Part shown: piece by piece, positions 1 to 8,324 of the stretch
How positions within the stretch are numbered: the stretch's first letter is position 1
How the letters are laid out: each line of letters starts with the position of its first letter
From: Streptomyces dengpaensis
GTDB taxonomy: Bacteria; Actinomycetota; Actinomycetes; Streptomycetales; Streptomycetaceae
Direction: 5' to 3'
Assembly (NCBI RefSeq): GCF_002946835.1
Contig: NZ_CP026652.1
Location: 3,286,001 to 3,350,000 of the forward strand
DNA: 64,000 nucleotides
The notes under the pieces: generated by a model
The model's input: the letters and a program-made list of their open reading frames with translations, nothing else
What the model was told of the DNA's origin: nothing
The model's database searches: none
Made by a program: the position numbers and the translations under genes

Positions 1-2
1 AC

Positions 3-941
3 CACGGCTACGCACACCGCCTGGGCACCGAGCACGACGCGAACAACCTCGCCTTCTTCCCGCTCTACCCCGTCCTCATCAAGGCGTTCGCCGTGCTGAC
101 GCCGGGCACGCGCGCGACGACGGGCCTGGTCATCGCGGTCGTGAGCTCGTTCGCCGCCGCGTGGGGGATCTACTCGGTGGGCAGCCATCTGCACGGCCGC
201 CGCGTAGGCGTCCTGCTGACCGTGCTGTGGGCGGCCCTCCCGGTGGGCCTCGTCCAGTGGATGGGCTACACGGAGTCGCTGTTCACGGCGTGCGCCGCGT
301 GGTCGCTGTACGCGGTGCTCACCGGCCGCTGGCTGTGGGCGGCTTCGCTCGCCTCGCTGGCCGGCCTGACCCGCCCGACAGGCATCGCGGTGGCGGCCGC
401 GGTCACCGCGACCGCCCTGGTCTCACTCCGCCACGGCTTCTCGGCACGCGCCCTGGCGGCCGCCGCGCTCGCCCCGGCCGGCTGGCTCGGGTATGTCGGC
501 TGGGTGGGCCTGCGCGTGGGCCGCTGGGACGGCTACTTCGCCGTACAGCGGCTGTGGAACAACGAGTGGGACGGCGGCCTGGAGACCCTGCAGCGGATGC
601 AGCAGGTCCTGGCGTTCGACTCGACGCCCCAGCTGTTCCTGGTGATGGTGACGGTGACGCTGCTCGCGTCGATGGCGCTCTACGTCCTCTCCGCTTGGGA
701 CCGCCAGCCGCTGCCCCTGCTCGTCTTCACCGGGGTCCTGCTGCTGATCGTCCTGGGCAGCGGCGGTGTCTACTTCCCGCGCGCCCGTTTCCTCCTCCCC
801 GGCTTCCCCCTCCTGCTCCCGCTCGCCCTGCACATCTCCCGCGCCTCGGCCCGCTTCCGGGCACTGAGCCTGACGGCGGCGCTGGTGGTCGCGGCGTACT
901 GCGGCGCGTACATGGTGCTGGTGTGGCCGAGCGCGCCATGA
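3..941 (+). CDS. Mannosyltransferase family (PIG-V/GT-C-like) membrane protein, 5' end outside the window
   Basis: The reading frame is already open at base 3, so the true start lies upstream; 312 residues are visible. The early motif AFFPLYP (about residue 17) and the alternation of long Leu/Ala/Val membrane segments resemble actinobacterial PIG-V/mannosyltransferase-family GT-C enzymes, which transfer sugars from lipid-linked donors at the membrane. At least six hydrophobic segments are visible; the last ends in PSAP just before TGA. The annotated-looking GTG at 93 would start inside the conserved region and is not the real start. Substrate and acceptor cannot be read from the sequence. The next gene is convergent. 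Confidence 0.72.
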   Translation, partial: HGYAHRLGTEHDANNLAFFPLYPVLIKAFAVLTPGTRATTGLVIAVVSSFAAAWGIYSVGSHLHGRRVGVLLTVLWAALPVGLVQWMGYTESLFTACAAWSLYAVLTGRWLWAASLASLAGLTRPTGIAVAAAVTATALVSLRHGFSARALAAAALAPAGWLGYVGWVGLRVGRWDGYFAVQRLWNNEWDGGLETLQRMQQVLAFDSTPQLFLVMVTVTLLASMALYVLSAWDRQPLPLLVFTGVLLLIVLGSGGVYFPRARFLLPGFPLLLPLALHISRASARFRALSLTAALVVAAYCGAYMVLVWPSAP

Positions 942-957
942 CCGTGCGAGGCGCCGG

Positions 958-1590
958 TCAGCCCATGGCCAGCAGGATGGCCAGCAGGATCGCGCCGGCC
1001 GCCGCGGGGACCATCACCTCGTACGCCCATCGCACGCTGACCTCGCCCTGCGCGCTCTCCTCGGACGCCCTCGCCTCGGACAGCTCGCGCAGGTCGTCCA
1101 TGATCTGGTCGGTCGTGGCGCGGGACGGCGCGGCGGGTGCGGGGGCCGTGCGGCCGAACGCTGGCGTACGGCTGCCCCGGCCGTCCGCCGTGGCGCCCCG
1201 TGCCTGCTGCCTGGCCACCTTCTTGCGGGCGCGCAGGGAGACGGGGATCGCCCACAGCTGGTACTTCGTGCCGGAGGTGTCGACCACCTCGTTGGAGTAG
1301 CCCGAACGCAGGGAGGCGACCTTGCTCCAGGGCAGCACGATGACGCGGAACGGGTTGCGGACGCGCAACCGGTCCTCGTTCGCGTAGACCGCGGGGCGCA
1401 GGGTGAACGCGCACACCAGCGGGACGATGAGGATCAGCGCGGCGAGGGCCTGCCAGGGAGTGCGGCCCTGCCCCGCGATCAGCGCGTCGATGCCGAGCCA
1501 GCCCGCGATGACGAGCAGGAGCACACCGCCCGCCATGCCGGCGGGCGACCGGTAGATCCGGTCCTTCGACTCGGGTCGCGAGGTGGTCAT
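958..1590 (-). CDS. PH (bacterial pleckstrin homology) domain membrane protein
   Basis: Encodes 210 residues starting at ATG 1590 (MTTSRPESKDR). A longer frame exists upstream, but it would cross the operator and promoter of divergent deoC, so ATG 1590 is preferred. Two membrane segments (about residues 18-36 and 50-66) precede a bPH-type beta-rich region with LPWSKVASL. A basic/acidic linker follows, and a final hydrophobic segment closes the protein (about 190-210). Proteins of this type are common, uncharacterised membrane proteins of actinomycetes. It is divergent from deoC and shares a 113-base intergenic region with it. Confidence 0.75.
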   Translation of the reverse strand: MTTSRPESKDRIYRSPAGMAGGVLLLVIAGWLGIDALIAGQGRTPWQALAALILIVPLVCAFTLRPAVYANEDRLRVRNPFRVIVLPWSKVASLRSGYSNEVVDTSGTKYQLWAIPVSLRARKKVARQQARGATADGRGSRTPAFGRTAPAPAAPSRATTDQIMDDLRELSEARASEESAQGEVSVRWAYEVMVPAAAGAILLAILLAMG

Positions 1591-1672
1591 GGGCCCGATT
1601 GTGCCCGACGCTCCGCAGGGGCTGAGAATGAGCCCCTCGGCGTTCTGCGTCCGACCCGGGGGTGTACAGCCG

Positions 1673-1684
1673 CTACGCGCGTAG
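1673..1684. promoter_or_regulatory. Palindromic operator CTACGCGCGTAG upstream of deoC
   Basis: A perfect 12-base palindrome, 19 bases before the deoC ATG. The same sequence occurs before add and the nucleoside ABC ATPase, and a close variant before both BMP lipoprotein genes. Its position next to the start fits a repressor site; the regulator itself is not in this window. Confidence 0.7.
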
Positions 1685-1703
1685 ATATGCTCGGCTGGTG
1701 ACC

Positions 1704-2651
1704 ATGTCCACCACTGCACACGCACTCGGCGACGTGACCGCGTCCGACAGCACGCTGCGCCGCTTCCTCCACGGGCTCCCCGGCGTCGACACGGTCGGCC
1801 TGGAGGCGCGCGCCGCCTCGCTCGGTACCCGTTCCATCAAGACGACCGCGAAGGCGTACGCCATCGACCTCGCCATCTCGATGGTCGACCTGACGACGCT
1901 GGAAGGCGCGGACACCCCGGGCAAGGTCCGGGCGCTCGGCGCCAAGGCGGTCCACCCGGACCCGACCGACCGTACGACGCCGACGACGGCCGCGGTCTGC
2001 GTCTACCCCGACATGGTGGCCACCGCCAAGGAAGCCGTCGCCGGCTCCGGCGTGAAGGTCGCCTCCGTCGCCACCGCCTTCCCGGCGGGCCGCGCCGCGC
2101 TCGGCGTGAAGCTGGCCGACGTGCGCGACGCCGTCGCCGCGGGCGCCGACGAGATCGACATGGTCATCGACCGCGGAGCCTTCCTCGCGGGCCACTACAT
2201 GAAGGTGTACGACGAGATCGTCGCCGTGAAGGAGGCCTCGGGGGCGGCTCGCCTCAAGGTCATCTTCGAGACCGGTGAGCTGTCGACGTACGACAACATC
2301 CGGCGGGCCAGCTGGCTCGGCATGCTGGCGGGCGCCGACTTCATCAAGACCTCGACCGGCAAGGTCGCCGTCAACGCGACCCCGGCCAACACGCTCCTCA
2401 TGCTGGAGGCCGTCCGCGACTTCCGCGCCCAGACCGGCATCCAGGTCGGCGTGAAGCCCGCAGGCGGCATCCGCACCACCAAGGACGCCATCAAGTTCCT
2501 GGTCCTGGTGAACGAGACGGCGGGCGAGGACTGGCTGGACAACCACTGGTTCCGCTTCGGCGCCTCCTCGCTCCTGAACGACCTGCTGATGCAGCGTCAG
2601 AAGCTGGCCACCGGCCGCTACTCCGGCCCCGACTACGTGACGGTGGACTGA
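1704..2651 (+). CDS. deoC: Deoxyribose-phosphate aldolase
   Basis: Cleaves 2-deoxyribose-5-phosphate to acetaldehyde and glyceraldehyde-3-phosphate, the last step of deoxynucleoside breakdown. The 315-residue product (ATG 1704) has the class I aldolase signatures: EIDMVIDRG with the catalytic Asp, DFIKTSTGK with the Schiff-base Lys, and GVKPAGG with the activating Lys. The N terminus is about 60 residues longer than in E. coli DeoC, as in other actinomycetes. An in-frame GTG at 1698 is an alternative start. It is followed six bases later by an aldehyde dehydrogenase gene, suggesting co-transcription. The palindromic operator lies immediately upstream. Confidence 0.95.
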   Translation: MSTTAHALGDVTASDSTLRRFLHGLPGVDTVGLEARAASLGTRSIKTTAKAYAIDLAISMVDLTTLEGADTPGKVRALGAKAVHPDPTDRTTPTTAAVCVYPDMVATAKEAVAGSGVKVASVATAFPAGRAALGVKLADVRDAVAAGADEIDMVIDRGAFLAGHYMKVYDEIVAVKEASGAARLKVIFETGELSTYDNIRRASWLGMLAGADFIKTSTGKVAVNATPANTLLMLEAVRDFRAQTGIQVGVKPAGGIRTTKDAIKFLVLVNETAGEDWLDNHWFRFGASSLLNDLLMQRQKLATGRYSGPDYVTVD

Positions 2652-2656
2652 TCACC

Positions 2657-4114
2657 ATGGCATCCGCATTCGAGTACGCACCCGCGCCCGAGTCCCGCAC
2701 GGTCGTCGACATCGCCCCCTCGTACGGGCTGTTCATCGACGGCGAGTTCACGGAAGCGGCCGACGGCAAGGTCTTCAAGACCGTCTCGCCGTCCACCGAG
2801 GAGGTCCTCTCCGAGGTCGCCCAGGCCGGCACCGAGGACGTCGACCGTGCCGTGAAGGCCGCCCGCAAGGCCTTCGAGAAGTGGTCGGCACTGCCCGGCG
2901 CCGAGCGCGCCAAGTACCTCTTCCGCATCGCCCGCATCATCCAGGAGCGCAGCCGCGAGCTCGCCGTCCTGGAGACGCTGGACAACGGCAAGCCCATCAA
3001 GGAGACGCGCGACGCCGACCTCCCCCTGGTCGCCGCGCACTTCTTCTACTACGCGGGCTGGGCCGACAAGCTCGACCACGCCGGCTTCGGCGCCAACCCC
3101 AAGCCCCTCGGCGTCGCGGGCCAGGTCATCCCCTGGAACTTCCCGCTCCTGATGCTGGCGTGGAAGATCGCCCCGGCGCTGGCGACCGGCAACACGGTCG
3201 TGCTGAAGCCGGCCGAGACCACCCCGCTGTCCGCCCTGTTCTTCGCGGACATCTGCCGCCAGGCCGGTCTGCCCAAGGGCGTCGTCAACATCCTTCCGGG
3301 GTACGGCGACACGGGCGCCGCGCTCGTCGAGCACCCGGACGTGAACAAGGTCGCCTTCACCGGTTCCACCGCCGTGGGCAAGGCGATCGCCCGCCAGGTG
3401 GCCGGTACGAACAAGAAGGTCACCCTCGAACTCGGCGGCAAGGGCGCGAACATCGTCTTCGACGACGCCCCCATCGACCAGGCCGTCGAGGGCATCGTCA
3501 CCGGCATCTTCTTCAACCAGGGCCAGGTCTGCTGCGCGGGCTCCCGCCTGCTGGTCCAGGAGTCGATCCAGGACGAGCTGCTCGACTCGCTCAAGCGCCG
3601 CGTGTCGACGCTGCGCCTCGGCGACCCGCTCGACAAGAACACGGACATCGGCGCGATCAACTCCGCCGAGCAGCTGGCCCGGATCACCTCGCTCGCCGAG
3701 CAGGGCGAGGCCGAGGGCGCCGAGCGCTGGTCTCCCGCCTGCGAACTGCCCACCTCCGGCTACTGGTTCGCCCCGACGCTCTTCACGAACGTCACCCAGG
3801 CGCACACCATCGCCCGCGACGAGATCTTCGGCCCGGTGCTGTCGGTCCTCACCTTCCGCACGCCGGACGAGGCCGTCGCCAAGGCCAACAACACCCAGTA
3901 CGGCCTGTCGGCGGGCATCTGGACCGAGAAGGGCTCCCGCATCCTGGCGGTGGCGAACAAGCTCCGCGCGGGCGTCATCTGGTCCAACACGTTCAACAAG
4001 TTCGACCCGACCTCGCCGTTCGGCGGTTACAAGGAGTCGGGCTTCGGCCGCGAGGGCGGCCGCCACGGCCTGGAGGCGTACCTCGCCCCGTCGAGCCCGA
4101 AGGGCGAGCGATAA
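2657..4114 (+). CDS. NAD(P)-dependent aldehyde dehydrogenase
   Basis: Encodes a full-length 485-residue ALDH-superfamily enzyme. Visible are the cofactor segment PWNFPLLMLAWK, LKPAETTPLSA, FTGSTAVGKA, the catalytic Glu in LELGGKGAN (about residue 258) and the catalytic Cys in FNQGQVCCAG (about residues 292-293). It starts at ATG 2657, six bases after deoC, so it probably oxidises an aldehyde made in deoxynucleoside catabolism. Acetaldehyde from DeoC is an obvious but unproven candidate. The C-terminal SPFGGYKESGFGREGG segment is intact. Confidence 0.92.
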   Translation: MASAFEYAPAPESRTVVDIAPSYGLFIDGEFTEAADGKVFKTVSPSTEEVLSEVAQAGTEDVDRAVKAARKAFEKWSALPGAERAKYLFRIARIIQERSRELAVLETLDNGKPIKETRDADLPLVAAHFFYYAGWADKLDHAGFGANPKPLGVAGQVIPWNFPLLMLAWKIAPALATGNTVVLKPAETTPLSALFFADICRQAGLPKGVVNILPGYGDTGAALVEHPDVNKVAFTGSTAVGKAIARQVAGTNKKVTLELGGKGANIVFDDAPIDQAVEGIVTGIFFNQGQVCCAGSRLLVQESIQDELLDSLKRRVSTLRLGDPLDKNTDIGAINSAEQLARITSLAEQGEAEGAERWSPACELPTSGYWFAPTLFTNVTQAHTIARDEIFGPVLSVLTFRTPDEAVAKANNTQYGLSAGIWTEKGSRILAVANKLRAGVIWSNTFNKFDPTSPFGGYKESGFGREGGRHGLEAYLAPSSPKGER

Positions 4115-4117
4115 AAA

Positions 4118-5026
4118 ATGAGCGCAGTTGAGAAGACCGAAAAGACTGAGCGACTCTCCGTCCTCAAGACCTACAAGCTGTACGTCGGCGGGAAGTTCCC
4201 GCGTTCCGAGAGCGGCCGGGTGTACGAGGTGACGGACCCTAAGGGCAAGTGGCTGGCGAACGCACCGCTCTCGTCCCGCAAGGACGCCCGTGACGCGGTG
4301 GTCGCCGCGCGCAAGGCGTTCGGCGGCTGGTCCGGCGCGACGGCGTACAACCGCGGCCAGATCCTCTACCGCGTCGCCGAGATGCTGGAGGGCCGCAAGG
4401 AGCAGTTCGTCCGCGAAGTCGCCGACGCCGAGGGCCTGTCGAAGGCGAAGGCCGCCGCTCAGGTCGACGCGGCGATCGACCGCTGGGTCTGGTACGCGGG
4501 CTGGACCGACAAGATCGCCCAGGTCGTCGGCGGCGGCAACCCGGTGGCGGGCCCGTTCTTCAACCTCTCCACCCCCGAGCCGACGGGCGTGGTCGCGGTC
4601 CTGGCCCCGCAGGAGTCGTCCTTCCTCGGTCTTGTCTCCGTCATCGCGCCGGTCATCGCGACCGGCAACACGGCGATCGTGATCGCGAGCGAGAGGTCCC
4701 CCCTCCCGGCCCTGTCGCTCGGCGAGGTGCTCGCCACCTCCGACCTGCCCGGCGGTGTGGTCAACGTGCTCTCCGGCAAGACGGCGGAGATCGCCGCTCC
4801 CCTCGCCGCGCACCAGGACGTCAACGCGATCGACCTCGCGGGCGCGGACGACGTCCTGGCGAAGGAGCTGGAGATCGCGGCCGCGGACAACCTCAAGCGG
4901 GTCGTGCGTCCACAGGCTGTGGATTACTCCGCGACTCCGGGCATCGACCGCATGACGGCCTTCCTGGAGACGAAGACGGTCTGGCACCCGACGGGGTCGC
5001 TGGGCGCGTCGGGCTCGTCGTACTGA
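4118..5026 (+). CDS. Truncated aldehyde dehydrogenase-like protein lacking the catalytic domain
   Basis: Encodes 302 residues that align with the cofactor-binding half of aldehyde dehydrogenases (YKLYVGGKFPRSESG, ARKAFGGWS, PIATGNTA-like VIATGNTAIV). The catalytic domain is absent: there is no LELGGK Glu and no Cys. The Lys of the LKPAE cofactor motif is replaced (VIASERSPLP). The gene begins three bases after the full-length ALDH stop, with AGGGCGAG as ribosome-binding site inside that gene. A dehydrogenase function is therefore unlikely; a regulatory or heteromeric partner of the upstream ALDH is possible. It ends cleanly at TGA before a strong terminator. Confidence 0.8.
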   Translation: MSAVEKTEKTERLSVLKTYKLYVGGKFPRSESGRVYEVTDPKGKWLANAPLSSRKDARDAVVAARKAFGGWSGATAYNRGQILYRVAEMLEGRKEQFVREVADAEGLSKAKAAAQVDAAIDRWVWYAGWTDKIAQVVGGGNPVAGPFFNLSTPEPTGVVAVLAPQESSFLGLVSVIAPVIATGNTAIVIASERSPLPALSLGEVLATSDLPGGVVNVLSGKTAEIAAPLAAHQDVNAIDLAGADDVLAKELEIAAADNLKRVVRPQAVDYSATPGIDRMTAFLETKTVWHPTGSLGASGSSY

Positions 5027-5033
5027 GCCATCC

Positions 5034-5087
5034 GAAAGTCACCTGGGACCTGAGTCACACGAAAGTCACCTGGGACTCACCTGGGAC
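5034..5087. repeat. Direct repeats of GAAAGTCACCTGGGAC
   Basis: The 16-mer occurs at 5034-5049 and 5061-5076, with a third partial copy TCACCTGGGAC at 5077-5087. The repeats lie between the end of the short ALDH gene and the terminator hairpin. They create three GTCAC half-sites (5038, 5054, 5065). Confidence 0.8.
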
Positions 5088-5088
5088 C

Positions 5089-5132
5089 AGAAAGCCGCGC
5101 TTCCCCTCCGTCCGGGGGAAGCGCGGCTTTCT
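5089..5132. terminator. Strong bidirectional terminator
   Basis: A perfect 18-base inverted repeat (AGAAAGCCGCGCTTCCCC and its complement) with an 8-base loop. A-rich and T-rich ends allow it to act for both convergent genes. Confidence 0.88.
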
Positions 5133-5139
5133 GCCGTGG

Positions 5140-5556
5140 TCAGCCGTGCAGCAGGCCCGTCGCCTGGCCCAGTACCGGAATGCTGCCGATCGACGACGCC
5201 TGTGCCACCGGCCGGGTCAGCGCCTGTGAGGACAGGGGCTTGAAGTCAGCGAGCTGGGTGCCGACGCCGTTGTCGAGCGGGTCGACAGCGGTGCCCGCCA
5301 GCGGGTTGGGCTTGAGGCCCTCGACCGAGCCGGTGACGTAACCCACCGTGCCGGTCAGGGCCTGGAGGCCCGCCTGCGGGTCGACGTTGCCCAGGGAAGT
5401 GGGCCGGGTGCGCATGACGTCCACGACCGGGTCCGCGTCCGCGACCGCCGGTGTGGCCCCGGCCGCACCGGCAGCGACCACACCGACCGCGACGACGATG
5501 CGCGCGGTCCTGCGGGCGGCCTGGGTGGTCTGCTGGGTGGCTGCGTGTCGCACCAT
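5140..5556 (-). CDS. Small secreted protein of unknown function
   Basis: A 138-residue product starting at ATG 5556, with AGAGGAC as a good ribosome-binding site eight bases upstream; this favours it over the longer frame starting at 5664. The N terminus is a classic signal peptide: two Arg, then a hydrophobic IVVAVGVVAAGAAGA core, and a likely cleavage after PAVADA. The mature part is small and rich in Gly, Leu, Pro and Thr, without cysteines. Streptomycetes carry many such short exported proteins. Function is unknown. The gene is convergent with the ALDH operon. Confidence 0.7.
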   Translation of the reverse strand: MVRHAATQQTTQAARRTARIVVAVGVVAAGAAGATPAVADADPVVDVMRTRPTSLGNVDPQAGLQALTGTVGYVTGSVEGLKPNPLAGTAVDPLDNGVGTQLADFKPLSSQALTRPVAQASSIGSIPVLGQATGLLHG

Positions 5557-5743
5557 CGGATGTCCTCTGTTGGGGAGCGGAGAGCAAGTGGAGTGACACG
5601 CAGCGTAGTTGACCCGTCCTCCCGCGCGAGCACCGAAGGTGGCAGATTCGCCTGTGCGGGGCAACAGACATATCAGCGCCAGTCCCCCCGGGACCGTCCG
5701 GCCCAGTCCACCGATGCCGTCCGGCCCCCGTCCGCCGTTGCCG

Positions 5744-6224
5744 TCAGTTCCAGTCCACCGTGTGCGTCAGTGTCACCCCGTGCGTGGCGAAGGTGATCTC
5801 GATTCGGTCCTGGCCGGCCATGGTGAAGCCGCCGTGGAAGCTGCTGCGGTCGGCGCCGATGTAGACGTAGTGCACCCGGCCGGGGTGGCTCAGAGCCTCG
5901 TAGGAGAAGAGCTCGGCCATCATGTCGCGCAGGCCGTAGTGGAGGGCCTTGGTGCCCGTGGTGAAGGTGCCCTTCCAGGCCGGCGCGGAGGCGCGCTCGA
6001 TGGTGACCTCGCCCGTGACCCGGCTCGGCGGCGTCCCCAGGAAGAGCCAGGGGGCCAAGCCCGCGCCCGGACGGCAGGAGGGTCTTGTCGTACACCCAGA
6101 CCCCGCAGGCGTAGCGCCGGCCGTCGCTGCCGACCGTGTCGACGACGTACTCCCTCGGCGCGGACACCCCCGAGGAGGCGCAGGCCCTGGCGCGGAAGCT
6201 GGACGCGTCCGGGCGCTTTGTCAC
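5744..6224 (-). pseudogene. Frameshifted conserved hypothetical
   Basis: Two minus-strand frames carry protein-like sequence. The first, upstream of about 6075, includes REYVVDTVGSDGRRY and VWVYDKTLLPSG. The second, below 6058, includes APWLFLGTPPSRVTGEV and continues through VHYVYIGADRSSFHGGF to the stop at 5744. A single frameshift near 6059-6080 would join them into one protein of about 150 residues, so the gene looks broken. On the plus strand 6160-6243 also encodes a plausible C-terminal segment (GADTPEEAQALARKLDASG), so the 5' part may instead be the remnant of a divergent gene. Confidence 0.5.
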
Positions 6225-6342
6225 GGAGCCGGTGGCGGAGTAGGCCGGGGCGGGTCTCGGGGGAGGGGATAATCTCCTGGATGTGTCCGCCGCATGTTCG
6301 CTGCGGGGCGAAACCAGGTCGATTGACAGAAGGTACGGAGAA

Positions 6343-6981
6343 TTGGGTTCCCATCCCCCGATACCCACCCGAGTGGTGCTGCTCTGCGGCCCCTCCGGCT
6401 CTGGAAAGTCCCTTCTCGCGGCCGACTCCGGGCTCCCCGTGCTCCGCCTCGACGACTTCTACAAGGAGGGCACGGACCCGACGCTTCCTCAGGTGGAGGG
6501 CAGCGCGGACATCGACTGGGACCACCCGCTGTCCTGGGACGCGGACACCGCGGTCGCCGCGATCGAGGAGCTGTGCCGTACGGGGCGGACGACCATCCCC
6601 GTGTACGACATCGCGCTGAGCGCCCGCACGGGTACGGAGACGCTGCGCGTCGAGCGGACCCCGCTGTTCATCGCGGAGGGCATCTTCGCCGCCGAGATCG
6701 TCGAGCGCTGCCGTGAGCTGGGCGTGCTGGCCGACGCGCTGTGCCTGTCGCGCGGCCCGGTCACCACGTTCCGCCGCCGCTTCATGCGGGATCTGCGGGA
6801 GGGCCGCAAGTCGGTGCCCTTCCTGCTGCGCCGCGGCTGGCGTCTGATGCGCGCCGAGCGCTCCATCGTGGCCCGCCAGGCGGCCCTGGGCGCCCACCCC
6901 TGCGACAAGGCCGAGGCCCTGGGCCGCCTGACCGCCGCGGCCGCCGTCGGGCGCGCGGCCGCGCGCCCGACGGCGGCGTAG
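6343..6981 (+). CDS. Uridine kinase-like P-loop ATP-binding protein
   Basis: The Walker A motif GPSGSGKS is close to the N terminus, followed by LRLDDFYKEG and DIDWDHPLSW, typical of the uridine kinase/phosphoribulokinase fold. Uridine kinases phosphorylate uridine or cytidine to the monophosphate; this actinobacterial subgroup is not well characterised. The TTG at 6343 (LGSHPPIPTR) is preferred because AGAAGG lies nine bases upstream; a GTG at 6283 would add 20 residues but has no ribosome-binding site. The C terminus is Ala/Arg-rich. The gene fits the nucleoside-salvage theme but lacks the CTACGCGCGTAG operator. Confidence 0.78.
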   Translation: MGSHPPIPTRVVLLCGPSGSGKSLLAADSGLPVLRLDDFYKEGTDPTLPQVEGSADIDWDHPLSWDADTAVAAIEELCRTGRTTIPVYDIALSARTGTETLRVERTPLFIAEGIFAAEIVERCRELGVLADALCLSRGPVTTFRRRFMRDLREGRKSVPFLLRRGWRLMRAERSIVARQAALGAHPCDKAEALGRLTAAAAVGRAAARPTAA

Positions 6982-7062
6982 CCACCCCGGTCACCGGCTC
7001 CCGCTCTCGGCGAAGGCGCCGGGGCGGGGGACCCGAACACGACGGGACACGAACACGAAAAG

Positions 7063-7095
7063 AGGCCCAGGCGGACCCCCCGTCCGCCTGGACCT
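7063..7095. terminator. Terminator between uridine kinase and sigQ
   Basis: An inverted repeat CCAGGCGGAC/GTCCGCCTGG (7067-7076 and 7082-7091), extended by AGG/CCT, with AAAAG before and CTTTCT after. It serves two convergent genes. Confidence 0.75.
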
Positions 7096-7182
7096 TTCTC
7101 GTTTCCCCCGTGCTCCCCCGCGGTCCCCCGTGACCCCGTTGGTTCCCCCCGGTTGTGTTTCCCCTTGCTTCCCCCCAGGCCT

Positions 7183-7998
7183 TCAGGCGACAAGCTCCCC
7201 GAAGGACTCCTCCTCGTCACGGCCGAAGCTGAGGACCTCGTCCTCGCGCATCCGGCGGAGCGACCGCCAGATGCTGGACTTCACCGTGCCGACACTGATG
7301 TCGAGGATCTCCGCGATCTCCGGGTCGGTGCGGCCCTCGTAGTAACGGAGGACCAGCATCGTGCGCTGGAGTTCGGGCAGCCGGGCCAGTGCCTGCCACA
7401 GGACGGCGCGCAGCTCGGTGCCGCGCATCGCGTCCGTGTCGCCGGGCGTCTCCGGCAGCTCCTCGGTCGGGTACTCGTTCAGCTTGCGGCGGCGCCACGC
7501 GCTGATGTGCAGATTCGTCATGGTGCGGCGGAGGTAGCCCCCGACCGCGGCCTTGTCGCTGATCCGGTCCCAGGCCTTGTACGTCGAGAACAGCGCGCTC
7601 TGCAGCAGGTCCTCGGCCTCGAACCGGTCACCGGTCAGGTGGTAGGCGGTTGCGTACAGGGAGGCACGACGCTCTTGGACGTAGGCGGTGAACTCCACCT
7701 CCGACACCGAACGGCGCTCCCCCGTGGCCTCCCCGTACGCGGCTCCCCCGTGAGCCTTCCCCCCCACAGTGCCCAGAGCGGCTGTCGCCGCAGGGCTCTC
7801 CCCAGTGAACGCGTCAACCACCGTCATGTACCCGGTGTGTTGACGCCCGGCGCCGCGAGCGCACCCCCGCCCTCCCCCACGCTCGAATACGCTCGCGCGG
7901 GAGGGACCCCCATCGGCGCCGGACTTCTCCGCGGCCCGGGTGACGTCGTGGAGCCGCGTGACAACTGCGCTAGTGCTGGTGCTGTGCAGCGTGTTCAT
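7183..7998 (-). CDS. sigQ: SigE-family ECF sigma factor SigQ
   Basis: RNA polymerase sigma factor of 271 residues from ATG 7998 (MNTLHSTSTSAVV). The frame continues upstream to 8118, but that would run through the AfsQ1 box at 8114-8129, so 7998 is chosen. Region 2 is YATAYHLTGDRFEAEDLLQS and region 4 is RYYEGRTDPEIAEILDISVG followed by TVKSSIWRSLRRM. No anti-sigma gene adjoins it. It is divergent from afsQ1, the arrangement known for S. coelicolor sigQ/afsQ1-afsQ2. There AfsQ1 activates sigQ and SigQ opposes AfsQ-dependent effects on antibiotic production; the role here is inferred from that. Confidence 0.9.
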   Translation of the reverse strand: MNTLHSTSTSAVVTRLHDVTRAAEKSGADGGPSRASVFERGGGRGCARGAGRQHTGYMTVVDAFTGESPAATAALGTVGGKAHGGAAYGEATGERRSVSEVEFTAYVQERRASLYATAYHLTGDRFEAEDLLQSALFSTYKAWDRISDKAAVGGYLRRTMTNLHISAWRRRKLNEYPTEELPETPGDTDAMRGTELRAVLWQALARLPELQRTMLVLRYYEGRTDPEIAEILDISVGTVKSSIWRSLRRMREDEVLSFGRDEEESFGELVA

Positions 7999-8113
7999 CT
8001 CGCGCCCCCCGTCGTGGAGTCCCGGATCTTCGGTTCGGTCCGCCGTGCTTCCGTGCTTCCGTGCTTGTGTCGAAAAGCTTGCCCGGGCCACTTCATGGCC
8101 GTGTCCGCCGACT

Positions 8114-8129
8114 GTCACAGACCTGTCAC
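8114..8129. promoter_or_regulatory. AfsQ1-binding box GTCAC-n6-GTCAC
   Basis: GTCAC AGACCT GTCAC matches exactly the published AfsQ1 consensus GTnAC-n6-GTnAC. It lies in the sigQ-afsQ1 intergenic region, 116 bases before the sigQ start and 195 before afsQ1. Confidence 0.8.
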
Positions 8130-8324
8130 AGGGCCCATCCGCGGGCGCGCCGCAGCACGATCACAGAGAAGAACGGCACGACTACGCGGATGCCCCCTCG
8201 GGGCCTCTCCGCCGTACAAGAAGGGGCCTTGGTGCGGGTGATGGCTGGGAGCGCTTGCAGGTCCCGTCGAACGAAGTTCGGGTGAGGTCGCTACCCGGCC
8301 ATGACATGGGCCAGAATGACGTTC

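Noticed and set aside
2633..4987. 784-codon minus-strand frame opposite the two ALDH genes
   Set aside because: Its composition (Arg, Gly, Asp, Leu repeats) is the antisense of ALDH codons; the plus-strand proteins have clear family motifs.
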